Below, piece by piece: positions 21,268-32,021 of a stretch of 64,000 nucleotides of DNA. A model generated the notes under the pieces. It was given only the letters and a program-made list of their open reading frames with translations, did no database searches and was not told the DNA's origin. Within the stretch, counting starts at the first letter, position 1. The number at the start of each line of letters is the position of its first letter. A program made the translations under genes and the position numbers. This stretch comes from Chlorocebus sabaeus (Eukaryota; Chordata; Mammalia; Primates; Cercopithecidae), in the NCBI RefSeq assembly GCF_047675955.1, contig NC_132909.1, positions 43,575,931 through 43,639,930 on the forward strand, read 5' to 3'.

Positions 21268-21925
21268 GCGAGGAACAGTGGCTCAGGGCTGGAATCCCAG
21301 CACTTTGAGAGGCTGAAGTAGGAGAATTGCTTGAAGCCAGGAGCTCAGGACCAGCGTGGGTAACATAGTGAGACCCTGTCTCTACGAAAAAATTAAAATA
21401 AGACTGGGCTCAGTGGCTCACACCTGTAATCTCAGTACTTTGGGAGGCTGAGGCGGGCAGATCATGAGATCAAGAGTTCTAGACCATCCTGGCCAACATG
21501 GTGAAACTCCGTCTTTTAGTATTTTTAGTAGTAAAAATACAAAAAAAATTAGCCGGGTGTGGCGGTGCGTGCCTGTAGTCCCGTGCACTCCTGTAGTCCC
21601 AGCTACTTGGGAGGCTGAGTTAGGAGAATCACTTGAACCTGGGGGGCAGAGGTTGCAGTGAGCCGAGATCGCACCGCTGCCCTCCAGCCTGGGTGACAGA
21701 GTGAGACTTCCTCTCAAAACAAACACAACAACAAAAAAAATAAATTAAGTAATTAAAAAATTAGCCGGGAGTAATGGCACCCGCCTATGGTCCCAGCTGT
21801 TTGGGAGGCTGAGGAGGGAGGATTGCTTGGGCCTGTGAGTTTGAGGCTCCAGTTCAAGGCTACATCATGCCACTGCACTTCAGCCTGGGAAATAGAGTAA
21901 GACCCTGTCTCCACACACACAAAAG
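21268..21925 (+). mobile_element. AluJ split by a younger Alu
   Basis: Left half 21,268-21,403 and right half 21,751-21,925; A-rich strings ending AAG flank the insert. Confidence 0.8.
21404..21750 (+). mobile_element. AluS inserted in AluJ, with internal duplication
   Basis: CCTGTAGTCCC occurs twice in tandem (near 21,574 and 21,591). The linker also contains a doubled TTTTAGTATTTTTAGTA. Confidence 0.82.
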
Positions 21926-21927
21926 AA

Positions 21928-22242
21928 TATTTTATTTTATTATTATTTATTTATTTATTTTGAGACAGAGTCTTACCCTGTCACTCAGGCTGGAGTGCAG
22001 TGGCACAATCTTGGCTCACTGCAACCTCCACCTTCCAGGTTCAAGAGATTCTTATGTCTCAGACTCCTGAGTACCTGGTACTACAGGTGCCCGCCACCAC
22101 ACCTGAATGATTTTTGCATTTTTAGTAGAGATGGGGTTTTGCCATGTTGACCAGGCTGGTCTCGAACTCCTAACCTCAAGTGATCCACCTGCCTCGCCCT
22201 CCCACAGTACTGGGATTACAGATGTGAGCCACCGTACCCGGC
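21928..22242 (-). mobile_element. AluS
   Basis: The tail is (TTTA)n. Confidence 0.88.
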
Positions 22243-22301
22243 CCCCAATTTTTTTTTCAATTTGAATTTAGATTGGAGTGGCCAGAGAGGAGGGGACCAG
22301 G

Positions 22302-22454
22302 CCTAATTGCACCTGGCAAATTTTTAAATTTCATGTAGAGACAGGGTCCCATCATGTTGCCAGGCTGGTCTGAAACTCCTGGGCTCAAGTGATCATCCTG
22401 CCTTAGCCTCCCAAAGTGGTGGGATTTACAGGTATGAGCTACTGATGCTGGCCA
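22302..22454 (-). mobile_element. AluJ left-monomer fragment
   Basis: CTAATTGCACCTGGCAAATT through GCTACTGATGCTGGCC. A non-Alu scrap (22,255-22,301) precedes it. Confidence 0.75.
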
Positions 22455-22458
22455 AAAA

Positions 22459-22758
22459 AATTGTTTTTTGTTTTTGACAGAGTTTTGCTCTTGTTGCCCA
22501 GGCTGGAGTGCAATGGCATGATCTTGGCTCACCGCAACATTCACCTCCCGGGTTCAAGCCATTCTCCTGCCTCAGCCTTCCGAGTGGCTGGAATTACAGG
22601 CACCCACCATTATGCCTGGCTAATTTTTTGTATTTTTAGTAGAGACGGGCTTTCACCATGTTGGCCAGGCTGGTCTCGAACTCCTGACCCCACGTGATCC
22701 AACCCGCCTCAGCCTCCGAAAGGACTGGGATTACAGGCGTGAGCCACCGCGCCTGCCA
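22459..22758 (-). mobile_element. AluS
   Basis: Full length; first of three consecutive minus-strand copies. Confidence 0.9.
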
Positions 22759-22763
22759 CCCCT

Positions 22764-23064
22764 CTTTTTTTTTTTTTTTTTTAGACAGAATTTCTTTCTG
22801 TTGCCCAGGCTGGAGTGCAGTGGCATGATCCTAGCTCACTGCAACCTCTGCCTCCCAGGTCCAAGCTATTTTCATGCCTCAGCTTCCCGAGTAGCTGGGA
22901 TTACAGGTGCCCGCCATCACGTCCAGCTAATTTTTGTATTTTTAGTAGAGACGGGAGTTTCACCATGCTGGCCAGGCTGGTCTGGAACTCCTGACCTCAA
23001 GTGATCCACCCACCTTGGCCTCCCAAAGTACTGGGATTACAGGCATGAGCCACCGCACCTGACC
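22764..23064 (-). mobile_element. AluS
   Basis: Full length, with long poly(T). Confidence 0.9.
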
Positions 23065-23068
23065 AAAT

Positions 23069-23366
23069 AATTTTTTTTTTTTTTGAGACAGATTCTCACT
23101 CTGTTGCCTAGGCTGGAGTGCAGTGGTATAATCTTGGCTCGCTGCAACCTCTGCCTCCCAGGTTTAAGTGATTCTCCAGTCTCAGTCTCCCAGGTAGCTG
23201 GGACTGCAGGCACAAACCACCAATGCCCGGCTAATTTTTGTATTTTTTGTAGAGATGGTGTTTCACCATGTTGTCCAGGCTGGTCTGGAACTCCTGACCT
23301 CAGGTGATCCGCTCGCCTCGGCCTCGCAAATTGCTGGGATTATAGGTGTGAGTCACCGTGCTCAGT
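23069..23366 (-). mobile_element. AluS
   Basis: Full length; ends GTGCTCAGTT. Confidence 0.88.
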
Positions 23367-23520
23367 TAATGTTTGTATTTTTAGTAGAGACGGAGTTTCA
23401 CCATGTTGGCTATGCTGGTCTCAAACTCCTGACTTCAGGTGATCCGCCTGCCTTGGCCTCCCAAAGTGCTGGGATTACAGACTTTTGAAGTGCTGGGAGT
23501 TTTTGCCACACCCGGCAACA
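23367..23520 (-). mobile_element. Alu left-monomer piece
   Basis: Begins at GTTTGTATTTTTAGTAG. Near the end a short insertion repeats AAGTGCTGGGA. Confidence 0.78.
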
Positions 23521-24407
23521 AATTTTTTTTTTTAATAAAAAGGATCCTCTTGTCATATCGATTTTGGGTATAAGGAGAACGAGTTGCCAAAAAAAAAAAA
23601 AAAAAAGTCCTGTGAGTGGAGGAGCTGAGTGGGACCCAGGGGTCACTTCCTTTGGTGGGTACCAGAGGATGCTCCAGCGAAGAACACCCTGGCGTGATTT
23701 GGTCACTTTTCCTGGGAAGTGGATGGCTCAGGAAGCAGCATGGTGGCCGGTGGCCGAAGTATTAGGGGCATTTGGATCCAGGACCTGGCTCCGAAACACT
23801 TGCTTGGGTTCCTTTAGGGTTAGGCCTGAGTCAAGCTAGGGCCTGGGCCGGTATCCGGAGTGCCCTGGACCCCTGGGCATGAGCTGTTGCGTTACACATT
23901 ATACAAGAGAGTCAGGGACTGACCCTGGCCGGCAGGCACTGTCATCAGCTGACCCATCTGCCGTGTATTCTACCCTGGATGTACCACCGTCACCCACAAG
24001 TACAGTTCTGGGCATGTGAGTCTCAGTCCAGTGGGGGCAGAAGGACGATGGCTCTGCTCTGGGGCCTCAGAGATTTGATTCCTCCCCTGAACACAGGGGC
24101 CCAGGCACTTTCTGAGCCCTCAGTGTCCTCCTGGATGTGCTTCCAGATGTCAGTTGAGTGCAAGGTGGTGGTGGACTGGCCCTCCATAAGTGCGACAGGC
24201 AGCCTGGCAGCCCCAATACCCTCCCAGTGTCCTTTGAGGAGTGGCCAGACAGGAGGGGACCAGGACCAGAACCTGCAGTCCCCACCCGAGTCACTCAACT
24301 GTGCCAGTAGGGGACACAATTCCCCAGATGCCTGGGTCTTGGTGGCCACATCGCCAAAGCTGGAATGTTGTCCAGCTCTGATTAGCTGGCCCAAGGGCGG
24401 GGGGGCT
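23521..24407. other. Unique intergenic block
   Basis: About 890 bases of GC-rich non-Alu sequence. A plus-strand open frame (23,979-24,587) runs into the next Alu and looks fortuitous. Confidence 0.5.
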
Positions 24408-25058
24408 CCTTTTTTTTTTTTGAGATGGAGTTTTGCTCTTGTTGCCCAGGCTGGTGTGCAATGGTGTGACCTTGGCTCATTGCAACCTCCACTTCCCAGG
24501 TTCAAGCAATTCTCCTGCCCCAGCCTCCTGAGTAGCTGGGATTACAGGCGCCCACTACCACGCGTGGCTAATTTTTTGTATTTTTAGTAGACATGGGGTT
24601 TCTTTTATTTTCTTTTATTTATTTTTATTTTTAATTGGCAAATACTTTTTTTTTTTTTTTTGAGATGGAGTCTCACTCTGTTGCCCAGGCTGGAGTGCAG
24701 TGGCGTGATCTCGGCTCACTGCAAGTTCTGCCTCCCGGGTTCACGCCATTCTCCTGCCTCAGCCTCCTGAGTAGCTGGGACTACAGGCGCCCGCCACCAC
24801 ACTCGGCTATTTTTTTTGTATTTTTAGCAGAGATGGGGTTTCACTGTGTTAGCCAGGATGGTCTTGATCTCCTGACCTCGTGATCCGCCCGCCTTGGCCT
24901 CCCAAAGTGCTGGGATTACAGGCGTGAGCCACTGTGCCCGGTCAACATGGGGTTTCACCATGTTGGACAGGCTGGTCTCAAACTCCTGACATGAGGTGAT
25001 CCACTCGCCTCAGCCTCCCAAAGTGCTGGAATTACAGGCGTGAACCATTGCTCCCAGC
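24408..25058 (-). mobile_element. AluS split by an AluY unit
   Basis: Parts 24,408-24,602 and 24,945-25,058; ACATGGGGTTTC is present at both edges of the insert. Confidence 0.88.
24603..24944 (-). mobile_element. AluY with extra 3' sequence
   Basis: AluY body with a pure T stretch at 24,646-24,661. Between that tail and the target duplication lie about 43 non-Alu bases (24,603-24,645). Confidence 0.88.
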
Positions 25059-25842
25059 CCTCCTTTTGGTCTTGTCACAGTGTCCCCCACCTCCTCCCCT
25101 GTGGTTGTCCCCCACCTACTGTGGGACGCTCCCTTCTCACAGATGGTCAACGCTCCCTCCCTTCTGAGACCCGTCATCGGGGGGAACTATGTCCACCCTC
25201 TGAGGGCGTCAGACATTGTCTGATGTGGTCTTTGCTGTGTTCCCAGCGTTCAGCACACAGTAGGTGCTTAATACATGTTTGGCAAGTAAAGGAGGGAATG
25301 GTGTCACCCTGACACCTGGAGAACCCTGGCCATTGTCTTCTCCAACTCGCCAGTTACAGGAGTGGTGTGAAGGTCACCCCACATCCCTGAAGATGAGCAC
25401 AAAGCCTGGCCAGACTGGGGTCTGGTGATATCCAGCCCAACCGTCCTAGCCTGATTGGAGGTTCCCACCCGCCCCACCTGGTGGGGACACTGCCTGGGCA
25501 GCCCTTCCTGCTTCTGGGCTGCCATGCCCCCTGGTGGCCAAGGCAGGAGTGGGCCAGGGGCTGCCAGTAGCAACTGGGGACACATGCAGATGAAGACAGA
25601 GTGGGAGATACACTTCCGGTTCATGACAGCACTTCTGAGCAGTTTGTGCTTAACCCTTTAGGGGAGCATTTGTGCTCAGAACCCTGGAGCAGGACAGTGC
25701 CAGGGCCACACAGAGACTCCCTCTGGACAGAGCCTAACTGCAGATGGAGCCTGAACCCTGCGCTGCAGAAACACTGAATGTAAGGAACTGTGGTTAGAGA
25801 CGACATTCACAACACACACACACTGACAAAGTGGACCATCGC
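25059..25842. other. Unique intergenic sequence with L2 tail
   Basis: The L2 3'-end-like CACAGTAGGTGCTTAATACA is at 25,255-25,274; nothing else is recognised. Confidence 0.5.
25225..25300 (+). mobile_element. L2 3' end fragment
   Basis: CAGCACACAGTAGGTGCTTA, followed by ATACATGTTTGGCAAG, is the usual L2/MIR terminal motif. Confidence 0.55.
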
Positions 25843-26150
25843 TTACCGGGCACGTGGCTTACACCTGTAATCACAGCACTTTGGGAGGCTGAGGCAGGCA
25901 GATCACCTGAGGTCAGGAGTTCCAGAGCAGCCTGGGCAACATGGTGAAACCCCATCTCCACTAAAAGTACAAAATAATTAGCCGGGCATGGGCATGGTGG
26001 TGTGCGCCCCTGTAATCCCAGCTACTTGGGAGGCTGAGGCAGGAGAATCGCTTGAACCTGGGAAGTGGAGGTTGCAGTGAGCCAAGATCTCACCATTGCA
26101 CTCCAGCCTGGACAACCAGCGAAATTCCATCTCAAAAAAAAAAAAAAGAG
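25843..26150 (+). mobile_element. AluS
   Basis: Contains a doubled GGGCATGGGCATGG in the right monomer. Confidence 0.88.
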
Positions 26151-26261
26151 TACTAAGAAAATAAAATTCATGTGGAAATTAACCTTCTCCTTTCCTTTCT
26201 CAGCCCATTTCATTGTAATCTCACCATGTGAGCATAAATTTGGGATGAAATAAGAAACTTC

Positions 26262-26264
26262 AAC

Positions 26265-26307
<43 letters not shown>

Positions 26308-26312
26308 TTTTG
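26262..26312 (+). repeat. (TTTA)n microsatellite
   Basis: About twelve ATTT units, forming the tail of the adjacent minus-strand Alu. Confidence 0.92.
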
Positions 26313-26512
26313 AGGTGGAGTTTCTCTCTTGTCGCCCAGGTTGGAGTGCAATGGTGAGATCTCGGCTCAGGCTCTGTTGCCCAGGCTGGAGTGCAGTGGC
26401 GTGATCTCAGCTCACCGCAACCTCCGCCTCCCAGGTTCAAGTGATTCTCCTGCCTCAGCCTTCTGAGTAGCTGGGATTACAATCATGCCACCAAACCTGG
26501 ATGATTTTTGTG
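26313..26512 (-). mobile_element. Alu with internal 5'-region duplication
   Basis: The segment around TTGCCCAGG..GGAGTGCA..ATCTC..GCTCA is present twice in tandem before the element breaks at ACCTGGATGATTTTTG. Confidence 0.8.
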
Positions 26513-27128
26513 TTTTTATTTAATTTTAATTTTTATTTTTGAGACAGAGTCCTGCTCTGTTGCCCAGGATGAAGTGCAGTGGTGTGATCTTGGCTCACTG
26601 CAGCCTCTACCTCACGGGTTCCAGTAATTCTCCTGCCTCAGCCCCCTGAGTTGCTGGGATTGCAGGCTCCTGTCACCACGCCTGGCTAATTTTTGTATTT
26701 TTTTTTTCCTTTGAGACGGAATCTCGCTCTGTTGCCCAGGCTGGAGTGCAGTGGCACAATCTCAGCTCACTGCAAGCTCCGCCTCCCGGGTTCACACCAT
26801 TCTCCTGCCTCAGCCTCCCAAGTAGCTGGGACTACAGGTGCCTGCCACCATGCCCGGCTATTTTTTTTTGTATTTTTAGTAGAGACGGAGTTTCACCGTA
26901 TTAACCAGGATGGTATCGATCTTCTGACCTCATAATCCGCCCACCTCGGCCTCCCAAAGTGCTGGGATCACAGGCGTGAGCCACCGCACCTGGCTAATTT
27001 TTGTATTTTTAGTAGAGATGGAGTTTTACCATGTTGGCCATGCTGGTCTCGCACTCCTGACCTCAAGTGGTTTGCCCAGCTTGAATCCCAAAGTGCTGGG
27101 ATTACAGGCATGAGCTACCATGCCCCTC
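26513..27128 (-). mobile_element. AluS/J split by AluY
   Basis: Parts 26,513-26,692 and 26,993-27,128; TAATTTTTGTATTTTT is at both edges. Confidence 0.85.
26693..26992 (-). mobile_element. AluY inserted in Alu
   Basis: Full length; TTTTTTTTCCTTTGAGACGG start. Confidence 0.9.
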
Positions 27129-27163
27129 CTCTTTCAATATTCATATGTTGAAATGTGATTGTA

Positions 27164-27171
27164 TATATATA

Positions 27172-27202
<31 letters not shown>
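27164..27202. repeat. (TA)n(TG)n(TA)n microsatellite
   Basis: Alternating purine-pyrimidine run of about 39 bases in an old Alu tail. Confidence 0.92.
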
Positions 27203-27204
<2 letters not shown>

Positions 27205-27297
27205 TTTTTTTTTTTGAGACAGAGTCTCGCTGTTGTCACCCGGGCTGGAATGCAACAGCACAATCTCAGCTCAGGCGTGAGCCACAGCACCAGCGCC
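27203..27297 (-). mobile_element. Alu with large internal deletion
   Basis: The tail side (GAGACAGAGTCTCGCTG..) is joined at CTCAGCTC to the head side (AGGCGTGAGCCACAGC); about 200 bases are missing. Confidence 0.82.
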
Positions 27298-27304
27298 TGT
27301 GATT

Positions 27305-27602
27305 TTTTTTTTTTTTTTTTTTTTGAGGTGGAGTCTCGCACTGTTGCCCGGGCTGGAGTGCAGTGGCACGATCTTGGCTCACTGCAACCTCCACCTTCCA
27401 GGTTCAAGTGATTCTCCTGCCTCAGCCTCCCAAGTAGCTGGAATTGCAGGTGCACACTACCATGCCTGGCTAATTGTTTGTATTTTTAGTAGAGACAGTG
27501 TTTCACTATGGTGGCCAGGCTGGTCTCGAATGCCTGACCTCATGATCCACCCGCCTCGGCCTCCCAAAGTGCTGGGATTACAGGCGTGAGTCATTGCGCA
27601 CG

Positions 27603-27604
<2 letters not shown>
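27305..27604 (-). mobile_element. AluS
   Basis: Full length; second of a four-Alu pile. Confidence 0.9.
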
Positions 27605-27634
<30 letters not shown>

Positions 27635-27920
27635 GTCGGAGTCTCGCTCTGTCACCCAGGCTGGAGTGTGCAGTGGTGCGATCTCAGCTCACTGCAAGCT
27701 CTGCCTCCCAGGTTCAAGTGAGTGATTTTCCTGCCTCAGCCTCCTGAGTAGCTGGGACTACAAGCGCCCACCACCAGGGCTGGGTAATTTTTTGTATTTT
27801 TAGTAGAGATGGGGTTTCACCGTGTTAGCCAGGATGGTCTCGATCTCCTGACATCATGATCTGCCCACCTTGGCCTCCCAAAGTGCTGGGATTACAGGAG
27901 TGAACCACCATGCCCCGTCC
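27605..27920 (-). mobile_element. AluY
   Basis: Full length; poly(T) of nearly 30 bases. Confidence 0.9.
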
Positions 27921-28227
27921 TCTGTTTTTCATTTATTTATTTTTGAGACGGGGTCTTGATCTGTTGCTCAGGCTGGAGTGCCATGGTGCGATCATGGCTC
28001 ACTGCAGCCTTGAACTCCTGGGCTCAAGCAATCCTCTGCCTCAACTTCCCCAGTAGGTGGGACTACAGGTGCGCACCACCATGCCCGGCTAAATTTTAAA
28101 TATTTTTTGTACAGACAGGGTTTCGCCATGTTGCCCAGGCTGGTCTTGAACTCCTGAGCTCAAGTGATTCTCCTGTCTTGGCCTCCCAAAGTTTTGGGAT
28201 TACAGTCCTGAGCCACTGCACCCAGCC
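27921..28227 (-). mobile_element. AluJ
   Basis: Head at 28,227 abuts TGTGATTGTA, which also occurs at 27,154. Confidence 0.87.
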
Positions 28228-28587
28228 TGTGATTGTATTTTAGAGGTGGGGCCTCTGGGAGATGATTATGTCATGAGGATGGAGCTAGAGAGCTCCTTCA
28301 TCCCTTCCTCCTACCAACGAGGACGCAGTGAGAGGACAGGAAGCAAACCAGGAAGCAGGCGCTCGCAGACCCCGAATCTGCTGGCACCTTGATTTTGAAT
28401 TTCCCAGCCTCCATATCAGTAAGAAGTAAATATTTGTTGTTTGTAAACCCCTCAGTCTATGGTAATTTGTTAAAGCAGCTGGAATAGGAAGAGACAGGAT
28501 GTGAGGTGGCCGCTGGGAGGATTTCTGCCTGCATATATTTCCTCAGGTGCTGGGTTCTAGAAGCTGTGTTCAAAAGAAAGTTGTCCA

Positions 28588-28749
28588 TTTTCTTTTTATT
28601 TTTATTATTATTTTTAGAGACCGGGTCCCACTCTGTTGCTCAGACTGGATTGCAGAGATGCAATCGTGGCTCACTGAAGCCTCAACCTCCCAGGCTCAAG
28701 CAATCCTTCCACCTCAGACTCCTGAGTAGCTGGGACTATAGGCTGGCGT

Positions 28750-28750
<1 letters not shown>
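28588..28750 (-). mobile_element. AluJ right monomer
   Basis: Broken at CTATAGGCTGGCGTGG by the next Alu. Confidence 0.8.
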
Positions 28751-28784
<34 letters not shown>

Positions 28785-29077
28785 AGACAGAGTCTTGCTC
28801 TGTTGCCCGGGCTGCAGTGCAGTGGCACTGTAGTGCAGTGGCACCATCTTGGCTCACTGCCACCTCTGCCTCCTGGGTTCACTGTCTTCTGCCTCAGCCT
28901 CCAGAGTAGCTGGGATTAGAGGCACGTGGCACCACACCCAGTTAATTTTTGTATTTTTAGTAGAGACTGCATTTCGCCATGTTGGCCATGCTGGTCTTGA
29001 ATTCCTGACCTCAGGTGATCCACCTGCCTCGGCCTCCCAACATGCTGGGTTACAGACATGAGCCACTGTGTCTGGCT
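28751..29077 (-). mobile_element. AluS with 16-base duplication
   Basis: GTGCAGTGGCAC is repeated near 28,817 and 28,832. Confidence 0.85.
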
Positions 29078-29079
29078 GA

Positions 29080-29394
29080 TTTTTTTTCTTTCTTGTTTTT
29101 TTTTCTTTTTTTGAGACGGAATCTTGCTCAGTCGCCCAGGCTGGAGTGCAGTGGCACAATCTTGGCTCACTGCAAGCTCCGCCTCCTGGGTTCACGCCAT
29201 TCTCCTGCCTCAGCCTCCCGAGTAGCTGGGACTACAGGCACCCGCCACTACGTCCGGCTAGTTTTTTTGTATTTTTAGTAGAGACGGGGTTTCACCGTGT
29301 TAGCCAGGATGGTCTCAATCTCCTGACCTCGTGATCCTCCTGTCTCGGCCTCCCAAAGTGCTGGGATTACAGGCTTGAGCCACCACGCCTGGCC
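29080..29394 (-). mobile_element. AluY (Old World monkey type)
   Basis: CCGGCTAGTTTTTTTG and ACAGGCTTGAGCC diagnostics. Confidence 0.9.
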
Positions 29395-29695
29395 TCTCTT
29401 TTTTTTTTTTTTTTTTTTGAGACAGAGTCTCACTCTGTTGCCCAGGCTGGAGTGCAGTGGCGAAATCTTGGCTCACTGCAAGCTCCACCTCCCGGGTTCA
29501 CGCCATTCTCCTGCCCCAGCCTCCCGAGTAGCTGGGACTACAGGTGCCCACCACCACGCCCGGCTAATTTTTTGTGTTTTTAGTAGAGACGGGGTTTCAT
29601 TGTGTTAGCCAGGATCTCGATCTTCTGACCTCGTGATCCACCCGCTTTGGCCTCCCAAAGTGCTGGGATTACAGGCGTGAGCCACCACGCCTGGC
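29395..29695 (-). mobile_element. AluY
   Basis: Small deletion at CAGGATCTCGATC. Confidence 0.9.
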
Positions 29696-29697
29696 CT

Positions 29698-29806
29698 TAA
29701 ATTTTTTATAGAGACAAGGTCTTGCTACATTGCCCAGGTTGGTCTCGAATTCCTAACCTCAAGGGATACACCTGCCTCAGCCTCCCAAAGTACTGGGATT
29801 ACAGGC
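29698..29806 (-). mobile_element. AluJ fragment
   Basis: ATAGAGACAAGGTCTTGCTA through GGGATTACAGGC. Confidence 0.75.
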
Positions 29807-29811
29807 AGATG

Positions 29812-29944
29812 TTTTATTTTTTTGTAGAGACGGGGTCTTGCTATGTTACCCAGGCTAGTCTCGAACTTTTGGACCTGTGTCATCGTCCCATCTCAGCCTC
29901 CTAAGGAGCTGGGACTACAGGTATGCTCCACCACACCTGGCTCC
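29812..29944 (-). mobile_element. AluJ/FLAM fragment
   Basis: One monomer-length piece with GTAGAGACGGGGTCTTGC. Confidence 0.72.
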
Positions 29945-29947
29945 TGT

Positions 29948-30088
29948 CATTTTTTTTTTGTTTTGTTATGTTTTGTTTAGAGACAGGGTCTCACTTTGTC
30001 ACCCTGGCTGGAGTGCAGTGGCATGATCATAGCTTGCTGCAGCCTCAACCTCCTGGGCTCAAGCGATCCTCCTGCCTCAGCCTCCCTC
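29948..30088 (-). mobile_element. AluJ right-monomer fragment
   Basis: Ends where CCTCCTGCCTCA is duplicated. Confidence 0.78.
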
Positions 30089-30640
30089 CTGCCTCATCCT
30101 CTAAGTGGATGAGGGATGAGATGGATGAGGACATGGCTTATGAGAAAAGGAAGGTCACTTACTTCCTGAGTCAGGGTCCCACGGATGCTGCACAGGGCAT
30201 AGCCTACTTGGAAATGACTCAACAGGAGGAGCTGTGTGACCCTGGTCTGCCGGGAGCCCAGGCCAAGGTGACTGCCTGGGTGTAGGCTCTGTGTGAAACA
30301 TTGGTGAACCCAGGATAGGCCTGCTGTCCACACGCAGGTTCACACCTCCCAGCTGGGGGCTGCATACCTGCTGGAAAGGTGGCTGGTCCCATGGCAGGCT
30401 CGTCACGCTGTGCTCTGGTCCAGCTCAGGTTCAAGATGCGAATCCCATGCAGGGACTGGTGAGGTGTGAGGTGGGCCAGATAGGCCCCTGCCTGTCTGTC
30501 TGGAGGAGGTGATGTCCGAGCTGATGATGAAGAATAAGCAGTCTACCTTGAGTGAAAAGACGGCCTGGTGCTGAACTGGTAGGGATGGGGCAGAGGGGAT
30601 GGGGTGCTGTGATCACTGTGTTGGGACTCAAACACACGCA
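30089..30640. other. Unique intergenic sequence
   Basis: About 550 bases. A short GGATGAGRGATGAGAT purine repeat lies at 30,106-30,132; otherwise nothing is recognised. Confidence 0.5.
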
Positions 30641-30931
30641 CAGGGCCAGTGCGGTGTCTCAAGCCCGAAATCCCAGCACTTTGGGAGTCCAAGGTGGGAG
30701 AATTGCTTGAGCTCAGGAGTTGGAGACCAGCCTGGCCATCAGGGTGAAACCCCATCTCTGTTAAAAAAAAAACGCAAAAAAATTAGCTGGGCATGGAGGC
30801 AGGTGCCTGTAATCCCAGCTACTCGGGAGGCTGAGGCAGGATAATCTCTTGAATCTGGGAGGCAGAGGTTGCAGTGAGCTGAGATCATGCCACTGCACTC
30901 CAGCCCGGGCAACAGTGCGAGACTCCAGCTC

Positions 30932-30960
<29 letters not shown>
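30641..30960 (+). mobile_element. AluS
   Basis: Tail of over 30 A. Confidence 0.88.
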
Positions 30961-30964
<4 letters not shown>

Positions 30965-31125
30965 AACTGGGTGTGGTGGCACGTACCTATAGTCCCAGCT
31001 ACTCGGGAGGATGAGGCAGGAGGGTCACTTGGGCCAGGGTGTTTGAGGCTGCAGTAGTGAGGCTCAAGTGATTGCACCACTGCACTCCTGCCCGGGCAAC
31101 AGAGTGAGACTCTGTCTCCAAACGG
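30961..31125 (+). mobile_element. AluJ right part
   Basis: Starts at ATTAACTGGGTGTGGTGG, directly in the previous A-tail. Confidence 0.78.
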
Positions 31126-31410
31126 CACATAGCAAAACAAAATACAAAAACATCGTACATCCAGCAGAGTCCCTTGGGGCTCGAGGCTAAGATGGCTTGT
31201 GTATCTCTCATGGGGAACTAACCTGAGAGTGACATAAGGGCCTTCACACTGTGTGTGTGCTGAGCGGCCCCTTCTGTCCACAGTAAAGACACAGTTTTGG
31301 AAAGCCCAGGTGAATTGAAAACACGTGCTCCAGACAAAACTCACAGAGCAGCACTATTCACAGTCGCCACAAGGGGGAAGCAACCTGAATGTCCATAAAA
31401 CAATGGATAA

Positions 31411-31710
31411 GGCCGGGCACCGTGGTTCACGCTGGTAATCCCAGCACTTTGGGAGGCCAAGGCGGGCAGATCGCTTGAGTCCAGGAGTTCAAGACCAGCC
31501 TGGGCAACAAGGTGAAACCCCATGTCTAAAATAATATAGAAAAATTAGACTGGCCTGGTGGTGCGTGCCTGTCATTCTAGCTACTTAAGGGACTGAGGTG
31601 GGAGGATCCCTTGAGCCTGGGAGGTGGAGGTTGCAGTGAGCTGAGATCATACCACTGCACTGGGCTATACAGTGAGATCCTGTCTCAAGAAAAGAAAGAA
31701 AGAAAGAAAA
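31411..31710 (+). mobile_element. AluS in L1
   Basis: Full length; (AAAG)n tail; first of a tandem pair. Confidence 0.88.
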
Positions 31711-32021
31711 AAGGCCAGGCGTGGTGGCTTATGCCTGTAATCCCAGCACTTTGGGAGGCCGAGGCACGTGGATCACAAGGTCAGGAGTTTGAGACCAGCC
31801 TGGCCAATATGGTGAAACCTCATCTCTACTAAAAATACAAAAATTATCTGGGCATGGTGGCGTGCGCCTGTAGTCCCAGCGATTCAGGAGACTGAGGCAG
31901 GAGAATTGCTTGAACCCAGGAAGCGGAGGTTGCAGTGAGCCAAGATCAAGCTGCTGCACTCCAGCCTGGGTGACGGAGCAAGGCTCCGTCTCAAAAAAAA
32001 AAAAAAAAAAAAAAAAAACAG
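31711..32021 (+). mobile_element. AluS/Y in L1
   Basis: Second of the pair, with a long A-tail. Confidence 0.88.

Larger units (their letters stand above)
27133..28497 (+). mobile_element. MaLR-type LTR, split by Alu pile-up
   Basis: The left piece is 27,133-27,164 (ATTCATATGTTGAAA). The right piece is 28,228-28,497, with GAGGTGGGGCCTCTGGGAG, GAATCTGCTGGCACCTTGAT and TGTTGTTTGTAAACC, typical of ERVL-MaLR (MLT1-like) LTRs. Non-coding. Confidence 0.65.

Noticed and set aside
23979..24587. 202-codon plus-strand frame
   Set aside because: The last quarter is Alu and the rest shows no recognisable domain; no promoter or splice context.
27133..28497. Possible endogenous retroviral coding region next to the MaLR-type LTR
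   Set aside because: Only LTR-like sequence is present; no gag, pol or env frames adjoin it.
30739..31344. 201-codon minus-strand frame
   Set aside because: Mostly Alu translation running into an L1 remnant; not a gene.
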